Below, piece after piece: positions 1-5,767 of a stretch of 6,585 nt of DNA. Both the position numbers and the translations under genes were made by a program. The first letter of the stretch is position 1, and each line of letters starts with the position of its first letter. Source of the stretch: an uncultured Coriobacteriaceae bacterium (lineage in GTDB: Bacteria; Actinomycetota; Coriobacteriia; Coriobacteriales; Atopobiaceae); NCBI GenBank assembly GCA_947367165.1, contig CANBCO010000018.1, positions 1 to 6,585 of the forward strand. Reading direction: 5' to 3'. The notes below the pieces were generated by a model, which was given only the letters and a program-made list of their open reading frames with translations, had not been told where the DNA came from and did no database searches.

Positions 1-23
1 ATGTACAAATGAACGTATTTCGT

Positions 24-51
24 TTGTTCACTAAAACAAGAGAAGTATGAT
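24..51 (+). promoter_or_regulatory. Candidate promoter of the PAP2 phosphatase gene
   Basis: A TATGAT hexamer at 46-51 matches the -10 consensus at 5 of 6 positions. A weak TTGTTC lies at 24-29 with a 16-bp spacer. Transcription would begin near 58, just downstream of the in-frame ATG at 54, which supports translation from the ATG at 96. The -35 is poor, and an upstream promoter outside the window is possible. Confidence 0.3.
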
Positions 52-95
52 AAATGTTGAGGCAAAAGGAGAAAGAATCAAGAGAAAGGACAAAC

Positions 96-821
96 ATGAA
101 CAAAATTAACTTTAACCAACGTTACAGAATCCCAACTATTGTTGGAGTCAGCGCATTGCTGATTTTCTTACTCATTTGTATTGGTGTAAAAACTGCAAAT
201 GTTGTCGATGGAGTTGGGCCTATCTATAACTTTGATTGGCCTATTGAGTGGTGGTTTACTTCAATTCGAATTCCTTTTATCACGCAAAAATGGGCGATAC
301 CATTAGCTAGTCTTATTTACTATCCTGAGCTCCTTGCGCTCGCTGTTGTAATCTGTTCTTTTGCAAATATTAGGCGATTGTTCTGGGCTTTTTTGATTGA
401 TTTTGCAGTGTGTGAAATTCTAAATATGCTCTTAAAATCATTCTTTGCTCGTCCGCGTCCATTCAACGTTTCATCATTTGCTGGGATGAATGTAGTTCCC
501 GAGACCAACTATTCATTTCCCTCAGGGCACTCTATGCTAGTTATGGCCTTCTTTGGTTTTATTGTATGGCTTGTATGGAACTATGCTGTTGAGAATAAAT
601 ATCGTCGTTTTTGGGCCGTAATGGTTTCGTTATTTATAGTTGCGACTGGGGCGTCACGCGTATATTTGGGCGTACATTTTACAACGGATGTTATTGGCGG
701 TTTTTGTGTATCATTAGTGTGGTTATGCATTTTTTGTACGCTTATTGTGCCTCATATTATTGGCGAGCCGCCGCTATGGAAACTTAAAGCTGCCCAAGCT
801 GGAGACGCTGAAAAAGTGTAA
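96..821 (+). CDS. PAP2-superfamily membrane phosphatase
   Basis: Predicted 241-residue integral membrane phosphatase of the PAP2 (phosphatidic acid phosphatase type 2) superfamily. Members remove phosphate from lipid phosphates or diphosphates such as undecaprenyl pyrophosphate, phosphatidylglycerophosphate or phosphatidate; the substrate here cannot be told from sequence. All three signature motifs are visible: KX6RP with K114 and R121-P122, PSGH at 142-145 with the acid-base histidine H145, and SRX5HX3D with S187-R188, nucleophile H194 and D198. Hydrophobic stretches suggest about six membrane segments, near 13-31, 66-88, 95-112, 147-164, 171-190 and 198-220. I chose the ATG at 96 because AAAGGA at 85-90 lies 5 nt upstream. 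An in-frame ATG at 54 would add 14 very polar residues, lacks a good ribosome binding site and probably precedes the transcript start. The gene appears monocistronic and is convergent with nrdG. Confidence 0.9.
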   Translation: MNKINFNQRYRIPTIVGVSALLIFLLICIGVKTANVVDGVGPIYNFDWPIEWWFTSIRIPFITQKWAIPLASLIYYPELLALAVVICSFANIRRLFWAFLIDFAVCEILNMLLKSFFARPRPFNVSSFAGMNVVPETNYSFPSGHSMLVMAFFGFIVWLVWNYAVENKYRRFWAVMVSLFIVATGASRVYLGVHFTTDVIGGFCVSLVWLCIFCTLIVPHIIGEPPLWKLKAAQAGDAEKV

Positions 822-903
822 TTGGCAGCTTCATAAAGCAGGAGGTCGGACAAAAAGTGTGTCTGAAAACTGTATAAAATTCCTGGTTGGGTATTAAAAA
901 TGA

Positions 904-941
904 CCCCAAAAAGTTGAACTGGTTCAACTTTTTGGGGTTTT
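904..941 (+). terminator. Rho-independent terminator after the PAP2 gene
   Basis: A perfect 16-bp inverted repeat pairs CCCCAAAAAGTTGAAC (904-919) with 922-937, leaving a formal 2-nt loop (TG), so the real loop probably opens to 4 nt. TTTTCTTAATT follows immediately. It lies 82 nt after the PAP2 stop codon. The stem has a GC base and an AT-rich middle. AAAAATGA precedes the left arm, so some function on the minus strand is possible. Confidence 0.85.
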
Positions 942-965
942 CTTAATTCTAAACTCCCTAGTAAA

Positions 966-1405
966 GGTAGGTTTTCTCGGCTAAACATGCCCGAGCACCC
1001 TTCCATTCCTACCACTAATCTTTTATTGGTAGGTTTTCTCGATTGAGAATGCCTGAGCGCATGTCTTTTCCTACCACCAATCTTTTAGTGGTAGGTTTTC
1101 TCGATTGAGAATGCCTGAGCGCACGTCCTTTCCTACCACTAATCTTTTTTTGGTAGGTTTTCTCGGCTGAGAGAAGGCGGCCGCACGTACTTTCCTACCA
1201 CTAGAGCGCTAATGGTAGGTTTTCTCGGCTGAAGAGGACTGGCCGCACGTACTTTCCTACCACTAGAGCGCTAAAGGTAGGTTTTCTCGGCTGAGAATGC
1301 CTGAGTGCATGTCCTTTCCTACCACTAATCTTTTTTTGGTAGGTTTTCTCGGATGAACGGGGCTGGATGCCCTTCATTTCCTACCCCTAGCGCGTTAAAG
1401 GTAGG
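966..1405. repeat. 62-bp tandem repeat array of inverted-repeat units
   Basis: The hexamer GGTAGG begins at 966, 1028, 1090, 1152, 1214, 1276, 1338 and 1400, an exact 62-bp period throughout. Each of the seven full units is 48 bp running from GGTAGGTTTTCTCG to CCTACC, followed by a 14-bp linker. The eighth keeps only GGTAGGTTTCT before diverging. The outer GGTAGG/CCTACC arms are intact in all seven units while the interior varies. Units 2, 3 and 6 are near-identical (TGAGAATGCCTGAG core); units 4 and 5 share a GGCCGCACGTACTT segment and the linker ACTAGAGCGCTAA; units 1 and 7 at the edges are the most divergent. This is typical of an array expanding by unequal exchange from within. No open reading frame spans it convincingly. 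It sits between two converging genes. Function unknown. Confidence 0.9.
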
Positions 1406-1409
1406 TTTC

Positions 1410-1714
1410 TTAACCGTGAAACTCAACCAAAAAAACAGATAGGGATACCATACCCAATTCGGACGAAAAAGAATAGGATGCGTGCCCAATTCAGAACGGC
1501 AAAAAGTGTAGGGAATGTGAGTATCTGCATACGTGTGTGAAACGCAGAACGTTGAAAGAAAGAGCAAGCTAGTAGCGAGAACTGCTAACAGAGAGACGCG
1601 GTAAAATTGTCAGTTTATTTTTTTATACGTAGTATACCCCTTTACTTTCTTTATACACGTACTCAAAATCCTGCACATGACTGCGCAACATAAACAATAT
1701 ATCAAGAAAAAACT
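1410..1714. other. Non-coding gap between the array and nrdG
   Basis: No credible gene was found on either strand in these 305 bases. Visible items are a diverged 32-bp duplication around 1441-1497, a T7 run at 1618-1624, and a 13-bp palindrome TATACGTAGTATA at 1624-1636. There is also a promoter-like pair, TTGTCA (1607-1612) and TAGTAT (1630-1635) with 17 bp between them, reading toward the 3' end of nrdG. A 6-bp hairpin at 1570-1587 (TAGTAG/CTGCTA, one G-U pair) is too weak to call a terminator for nrdG, and no strong nrdG terminator is visible. Confidence 0.5.
1441..1497. repeat. Diverged 32-bp direct duplication
   Basis: CCCAATTC occurs at 1453-1460 and again at 1485-1492. Each copy is preceded by an AGG(G)AT stretch (1441-1446 and 1475-1479) and followed by an ACG then an A-rich run. 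The flanks differ by several substitutions and small indels, so this is an old duplication and is unrelated in sequence to the 62-bp array next to it. No function can be assigned. Confidence 0.4.
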
Positions 1715-2239
1715 TTATTCAAAGTCAAATAGAACAACGCGCCCTTGAGAAAGCGACTTTGGCACATCAATGATGCGTTGGTTTGAAGAGCCCCTAAAAC
1801 GAAGAGAAATATCTTTTAGAGAAGCTACAAAAGGACCATCAACCAGTACATCTACTGCTTTAAGAAGAGACAAAGTGTCGCTCGTATGTTTTGGCCCCGT
1901 ATTTGCCAGTAAGTCTTCAAACAGGTATCCCGAGTAGAGCCAGGTGGGTTTTCTCGGAAACGTAGTTTTAACCTTTTGTAAGAATGGGGCTAATGCAGAT
2001 TGGTTCTTTGGTTCCATGGGCTCTCCCCCAAGTACCGATAAACCTGCAATATAGCTGGGTTCTAATGAGGAAAGAATGGTTTTTTCTACCTCCTCATCAA
2101 AGGGATTTCCTGCAGTAAAGTCTTGCGCTTCTTGGTTAAAACAGTCTTTGCAATGCAGGGTGCACCCGCTTACAAACAGTGACGTGCGCACCCCGAGACC
2201 ATTTGCGATGTCGCAATATTTAATCGCCGAGAAATGCAT
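1715..2239 (-). CDS. nrdG: Anaerobic ribonucleoside-triphosphate reductase activating protein (radical SAM)
   Basis: Cytoplasmic radical-SAM activase of 174 residues, a normal NrdG length. It uses a [4Fe-4S] cluster and S-adenosylmethionine to abstract hydrogen from the conserved glycine of NrdD, creating the stable glycyl radical. The cluster motif CX3CX2C is C26, C30 and C33 near the N-terminus. The SAM-contacting GGEP motif is at 71-74, and the family's conserved C-terminal features follow: DGPF at 134-137 and RFRGSSNQRIIDV at 147-159. The ATG lies only 3 nt past the nrdD stop codon. No strong ribosome binding site is visible in the end of nrdD, so translation probably depends on coupling to nrdD. 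The pair forms a two-gene operon. No strong terminator follows the TAA; downstream lie AT-rich DNA and the repeat array. The codons for F93-P97 contain a copy of the array core motif (1946-1957). Confidence 0.95.
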   Translation of the reverse strand: MHFSAIKYCDIANGLGVRTSLFVSGCTLHCKDCFNQEAQDFTAGNPFDEEVEKTILSSLEPSYIAGLSVLGGEPMEPKNQSALAPFLQKVKTTFPRKPTWLYSGYLFEDLLANTGPKHTSDTLSLLKAVDVLVDGPFVASLKDISLRFRGSSNQRIIDVPKSLSQGRVVLFDFE

Positions 2240-2242
2240 GTA

Positions 2243-4465
2243 TTAAAGATGAAGCACGCGATCGCGAATTTCTTCGGTCCGGCCTTGGTTCCAAAATTGC
2301 GTGCCAATGTATCCGCAGGTTCTTCTGGCGACATTAAGCTTGGACTGGTCGCGATTTCCGCACTTGGGGCATTCCCAGACGAGCTTGTGGTCGTCTTCTA
2401 CAATTCTAATCTCGCCGTCAAAGCCGCACTCCTGGCAGTAGTCGCTTTTGGTGTTAAGCTCGGCATACATGATGTTGTCGTAGATAAACTGAAGCACACT
2501 CATCACGGCATCAAGATTGCCTTGCATGTTGGGAACCTCAACGTAGGAGATGGCTCCGCCTGGCGAAAGACGTTGGAACTCACTTTCAAACTTGAGCTTG
2601 GTGAAGGCGTCGATTTTCTCGGACACGTGAACGTGATAGGAGTTAGTGATGTAGCCTTTATCGGTTACGCCTTCTATAATGCCAAAGCGGCGCTGGAGCG
2701 ACTTTGCAAACTTGTACGTGGTTGACTCAAGCGGCGTTCCATAAAGCGAAAAGTCGATGTTTGTAGCCTCTTTCCACTCGGTGCATTTGTCGTTCATGTG
2801 CTGCATTATAGAAAGGGCAAACGGGGTTGCGACTTCGTCGGTGTGAGAGGCACCGGTCATATAACGCACGCACTCATAAAGGCCCGCATAGCCAAGGCTG
2901 ATAGTGGAGTAGCCACCGTAGAGCAGGGAGTCTATGACTTCACCTTTGTCAAGGCGTGCAAGGGCACCATACTGCCACAAAATAGGCGCAGCATCAGAGA
3001 TGGTTCCTTTTAAGCGGTTGTGCCTACACATAAGGGCTCGGTAACAGAGGTCGAGACGCTCGTCAAAAAGTTCCCAAAACGCCTTCATGTCCCCTCCCGA
3101 AGAAAGTGCCACATCGGGGAGGTTTATCGTTACCACGCCTTGGTTAAAGCGCCCGTAATATACTGGCTTTCCTGGCTTATAGTTCTTGGCGCGTTGTACG
3201 TTGTCGTAGCCGTTGCCGCTTCTGTCTGGGGTCAAAAAGCTCCTACAGCCCATGCACGTGTAGCAATCGCCGTTGCCTTCAGTCTCACCTTTTGACAGCT
3301 TGTATTCGCGCATTTTTTTCTCGGAAATATAATCTGGAACCATGCGGCGAGCTGTGCATTTAGCGGCAAGTTGGGTGAGATAGTAGTAGGGCGCGTCCGG
3401 GGTAAGGTTGTCTGGCTCAAGGACGTAGATAAGCTTTGGAAACGCTGGCGTTACCCAAACACCAGCCTCGTTTTTGACGCCTTCAAAGCGCTGCTTAAGC
3501 GTCTCTTCAATGATGAGGGCGAGGTCTTTTTTCTCTTGCTCGCTTTGTGCCTCGTTAAGGTACATAAAGACCGTTACAAACGGCGCTTGACCGTTTGTGG
3601 TCATTAAGGTAACTACCTGGTATTGGATGGTTTGTACGCCACGCTTAATTTCGTCACGCACGCGCTCTTCTACAAGGGAGGCGAGCTGTTCTGCTGAGAT
3701 ATCAACGTGAATTTTTTCAAGCTCGCGCTTGAGTTCTTTATGAATGCGCTTTCTGCTCACGTCTACAAAAGGTGCAAGATGCGTGAGTGAAATGGATTGT
3801 CCGCCATATTGTGAACTTGCAACTTGGGCAATAATTTGGGTCGCGATATTACACGCTGTAGAAAAGCTGTGCGGCTTTTCAATAAGCGTTCCCGAGATAA
3901 CCGTGCCATTTTGTAGCATGTCATCTAGGTTGACAAGATCACAGTTGTGCATGTGTTGGGCAAAGTAGTCGGCATCGTGAAAGTGAATAATGCCTTCTTC
4001 GTGGGCTTCTACGACGTCTTGTGGCAAGAACAGGCGCATCGCAAGGTCCTTTGAAACCTCGCCGGCCATGTAGTCGCGCTGAACAGAGTTCACAGTGGGG
4101 TTTTTATTTGAGTTTTCTTGCTTAACGTCTTCATTATTGCACTCAATTAGTGAGAGAATGCGGTTATCTGTTGTGTTGGTTTGGCGCTTTAAAGATTGCA
4201 CATAGCGGTAGGTGATGTAGTTTTTTGCAACCGTAAACGCGCCTTTTGCCATAATTTGGACTTCAACCATATCCTGCACTTCTTCAACGGTTGGGGTATG
4301 TCCGCAGACTTCGCATTCTGCTTCAACAGCAGTTGCGCAATCATCAATTTGGGCTTGGGAAAGCCGCCGTTTTGGGTCGACAGTAACGTTTGCCTTTTGA
4401 ATGGCAACGATAATTTTTTGAACGTCAAACGTTACTTCCGAGCCATTGCGTTTTATAATTCTCAT
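2243..4465 (-). CDS. nrdD: Anaerobic (class III) ribonucleoside-triphosphate reductase
   Basis: Oxygen-sensitive glycyl-radical enzyme that reduces ribonucleoside triphosphates to dNTPs, giving an anaerobe its DNA precursors. Of 740 residues, about 1-90 form one ATP-cone (RIIKRNGSEVTFDVQKIIVAI...), the allosteric overall-activity domain. The catalytic barrel carries C401, C404 and C407 in GDCYTCMGCRSFL; a cysteine in this cluster should be the thiyl-radical residue. The C-terminal zinc site is C677, C680, C699 and C702 (two CX2C pairs). The glycyl-radical loop RTCGY follows, with G718 as the radical glycine 22 residues before the end. I prefer the ATG at 4465 to the one at 4471 because the AGGAG at 4472-4476 abuts the latter but is 6 nt from the former; the longer form would be 742 residues. 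It lies upstream of nrdG, and the NrdR-like boxes in front suggest repression when deoxynucleotides are plentiful. All key residues are intact. Confidence 0.96.
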   Translation of the reverse strand: MRIIKRNGSEVTFDVQKIIVAIQKANVTVDPKRRLSQAQIDDCATAVEAECEVCGHTPTVEEVQDMVEVQIMAKGAFTVAKNYITYRYVQSLKRQTNTTDNRILSLIECNNEDVKQENSNKNPTVNSVQRDYMAGEVSKDLAMRLFLPQDVVEAHEEGIIHFHDADYFAQHMHNCDLVNLDDMLQNGTVISGTLIEKPHSFSTACNIATQIIAQVASSQYGGQSISLTHLAPFVDVSRKRIHKELKRELEKIHVDISAEQLASLVEERVRDEIKRGVQTIQYQVVTLMTTNGQAPFVTVFMYLNEAQSEQEKKDLALIIEETLKQRFEGVKNEAGVWVTPAFPKLIYVLEPDNLTPDAPYYYLTQLAAKCTARRMVPDYISEKKMREYKLSKGETEGNGDCYTCMGCRSFLTPDRSGNGYDNVQRAKNYKPGKPVYYGRFNQGVVTINLPDVALSSGGDMKAFWELFDERLDLCYRALMCRHNRLKGTISDAAPILWQYGALARLDKGEVIDSLLYGGYSTISLGYAGLYECVRYMTGASHTDEVATPFALSIMQHMNDKCTEWKEATNIDFSLYGTPLESTTYKFAKSLQRRFGIIEGVTDKGYITNSYHVHVSEKIDAFTKLKFESEFQRLSPGGAISYVEVPNMQGNLDAVMSVLQFIYDNIMYAELNTKSDYCQECGFDGEIRIVEDDHKLVWECPKCGNRDQSKLNVARRTCGYIGTQFWNQGRTEEIRDRVLHL

Positions 4466-4471
4466 GGCCAT

Positions 4472-4476
4472 CTCCT
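4472..4476 (-). promoter_or_regulatory. nrdD ribosome binding site deciding the start
   Basis: Reading on the minus strand, GGTAGGAG lies directly before ATGGCCATG. The AGGAG core has no spacing to the first ATG (4471) but 6 nt to the second (4465), which favours the second as the initiation codon. A perfect 10-bp palindrome GCATATATGC (4481-4490) lies just upstream in the leader; its role is unclear. Confidence 0.6.
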
Positions 4477-4538
4477 ACCTGCATATATGCGGTCGTAGTT
4501 ATCTAGTGTTAGAAGATATGTACCTTCTTCAAAGAAAT

Positions 4539-4544
4539 AGTATA
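4539..4544 (-). promoter_or_regulatory. Candidate -10 of the nrdDG promoter
   Basis: TATACT on the minus strand matches TATAAT at 5 of 6 positions and lies about 74 nt upstream of the nrdD start. It overlaps the proximal NrdR-like box, as expected of a repressor site. No good -35 hexamer is found at the right distance, so the assignment is tentative. Confidence 0.35.
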
Positions 4545-4557
4545 CAACATATTGTGG
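4542..4557. promoter_or_regulatory. NrdR-like box, proximal to nrdD
   Basis: ATACAACATATTGTGG matches the NrdR box consensus acaCwAtATaTwGtgt, quoted from memory, at 13 of 16 positions, including the central CAA..ATATTG core. NrdR is the ATP-cone repressor that controls ribonucleotide reductase operons in many bacteria and usually binds paired boxes. This box overlaps the candidate nrdD -10 element. The match is visible; binding is inferred. Confidence 0.7.
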
Positions 4558-4583
4558 CAAAGTGGGACGATTTTTTAAAAAAT

Positions 4584-4599
4584 ATACAATATATGGAAT
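4584..4599. promoter_or_regulatory. NrdR-like box, distal to nrdD
   Basis: ATACAATATATGGAAT matches the same consensus at 12 of 16 positions, with an intact CAATATAT half and a weaker second half. Its position relative to the proximal box is exactly 42 bp, about four helical turns, so both sites face the same side of the DNA. It lies 119 nt from the nrdD start and well upstream of the trpS promoter, so nrdDG is the likely target. Confidence 0.65.
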
Positions 4600-4633
4600 A
4601 TGCTGGGTTTTCTCGGAAGAGCATTAGGTACAG

Positions 4634-4655
4634 GGCGCAAAACTCAAATTGCGCC
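4634..4655. repeat. Inverted repeat upstream of the trpS promoter
   Basis: GGCGCAA (4634-4640) and TTGCGCC (4649-4655) form a perfect 7-bp dyad around an 8-nt AT-rich centre. It ends 8 bp before the candidate trpS -35, a plausible place for an activator or repressor site. It lacks a T tract, so it is not a terminator. No known regulator site is recognised. Confidence 0.5.
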
Positions 4656-4663
4656 AATCAAGT

Positions 4664-4693
4664 TTGGCTCTGCGACCCCATTTCTACTATAAT
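4664..4693 (+). promoter_or_regulatory. trpS promoter
   Basis: A perfect TATAAT -10 lies at 4688-4693. A moderate -35, TTGGCT (4664-4669, 4 of 6), is 18 bp upstream. Transcription should start near 4700, leaving a leader of about 20 nt, too short for a T-box or other riboswitch. The ribosome binding site AAAGGA (4710-4715) follows. Confidence 0.7.
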
Positions 4694-4720
4694 ATCGAAA
4701 GCATTGACGAAAGGAAGCAG

Positions 4721-5767
4721 ATGTCGCTAACAAGCTACGAAGTAGCCGAGAAACGCAGCCAAGAAACAAAAGCAGCCATTGAAAAGAATCCGGCATCGTT
4801 TAGGATGCTTACGGGAGATCGGCCAACTGGACGCCTTCACTTAGGACACTATTTTGGAACGCTTCAAGGTCGCGTGGAGTTTCAAAACATGGGCGTGGAT
4901 ACGTGGGTTCTTGTGGCTGATTTTCAAGTGATTACCGATCGCGACAGTACAGAAAACATAGATACCAATGTAGAAGGGCTGGTTCTTGATTATTTGGCAG
5001 CTGGCCTCGATCCCGAGAAAACCACTATCTTTTGTCACTCTCAGGTGCCTGCATTAAATGAGCTTATGCTACCTTTTTTAAGCTTGGTCTCTGAGTCTGA
5101 GCTTGAAAGAAACCCTACGGTAAAGGCTGAGCGTGAAGCCTCTGGTCATACGCTAACTGGACTGTTACTTACCTATCCAGTTCATCAGGCCTGTGACATT
5201 TTGTTTTGCAAAAGTAACATTGTGCCTGTAGGAAAAGACCAGCTTCCCCATATTGAAATTACACGCACTATTGCAAAGCGGTTTAACGAGCGTTTTGGTC
5301 GTGTGTTTCCAGAACCTGTAGGAATTTTATCTCACGTGCCGCTTTTGCCTGGTCTTGATGGTCGCAAGATGAGCAAAAGCTATAACAACGCTATTTCGCT
5401 CTCAATGACGCCTGAAGAGACAGCAAAGCTGATAAAAAAGTCCCAAACCGATTCTGAGCGCACTATTACCTATGATCCTGAGGCCCGCCCTGGCGTAAGC
5501 GGCCTTCTTACAACGGCTGCTATTTGCAGTGGAAGAAGTGAAGTTGAAATTGCAGAAGAAATTGGAGACGCAGGGGCTGGCGCGCTTAAAGCTTACGTTA
5601 CCGAGTGTGTTAACACCTACCTTGCCCCTATGCGCGCTAGAAGAGAAGAGCTTGCAAGCCAAAAAAATCTCGCAAAAGAAGTTTTGTTGGCAGGAAACGA
5701 GCGAGCGCGCGCCGTGGCTCAAGAGACGCTTCAAGAAGTGCTAGGTGCCATGGGAATGGTGTATTAG
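4721..5767 (+). CDS. trpS: Tryptophan--tRNA ligase (tryptophanyl-tRNA synthetase)
   Basis: Cytoplasmic class I aminoacyl-tRNA synthetase that charges tRNA-Trp with tryptophan using ATP. The 348-residue length is normal for bacterial TrpRS. The HIGH-type motif is HLGH at 40-43 in PTGRLHLGHYFG, the KMSKS loop is at 216-220, and the DQXXH segment of the active site is at 173-177. The C-terminal YDPEARPGVSGLL block (251-263) is typical of the family. About 28 residues precede the usual start of the catalytic fold, and the segment around 65-73 (VADFQVITD) resembles the second bacterial TrpRS type (TrpRS II, found in some actinobacteria, streptococci and deinococci) more than the E. coli type; this subtype call is from memory. 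The ATG at 4721 has AAAGGA 5 nt upstream; an in-frame ATG at 4649 would precede the promoter and is rejected. The stop codon overlaps the next gene by 1 nt, implying an operon. Confidence 0.95.
   Translation: MSLTSYEVAEKRSQETKAAIEKNPASFRMLTGDRPTGRLHLGHYFGTLQGRVEFQNMGVDTWVLVADFQVITDRDSTENIDTNVEGLVLDYLAAGLDPEKTTIFCHSQVPALNELMLPFLSLVSESELERNPTVKAEREASGHTLTGLLLTYPVHQACDILFCKSNIVPVGKDQLPHIEITRTIAKRFNERFGRVFPEPVGILSHVPLLPGLDGRKMSKSYNNAISLSMTPEETAKLIKKSQTDSERTITYDPEARPGVSGLLTTAAICSGRSEVEIAEEIGDAGAGALKAYVTECVNTYLAPMRARREELASQKNLAKEVLLAGNERARAVAQETLQEVLGAMGMVY

Noticed and set aside
8..28. Hairpin at the left edge as a terminator of an upstream gene
   Set aside because: The 8-bp stem (8-15 with 21-28) includes two G-U pairs and is not followed by a T tract.
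752..1015. Minus-strand reading frame of 87 codons over the PAP2 end and terminator
   Set aside because: It overlaps the PAP2 coding region, crosses the 16-bp terminator hairpin and the first array unit, and shows no recognisable domain.
966..1405. CRISPR array
   Set aside because: The putative spacers would be only about 23-26 bp, and those of units 2, 3 and 6 are nearly identical, as are those of 4 and 5. Spacers in a CRISPR array are unique, and no cas gene is nearby.
1325..1567. Minus-strand reading frame of 80 codons over the array edge
   Set aside because: It begins at a TTG with no ribosome binding site, ends inside repeat units and has low-quality, Trp/Phe-rich composition typical of chance translation.
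2234..2725. Plus-strand reading frame of 163 codons opposite nrdD
   Set aside because: It is antisense to the well-supported C-terminal part of nrdD and has no ribosome binding site or known domain; it is a shadow of that gene's codon pattern.
4501..4720. T-box leader for trpS
   Set aside because: GTGGGACGATTTTTT at 4563-4576 only loosely resembles a T-box followed by a T run. No antiterminator or specifier stem is evident, and the TATAAT promoter at 4688 leaves a leader of about 20 nt.
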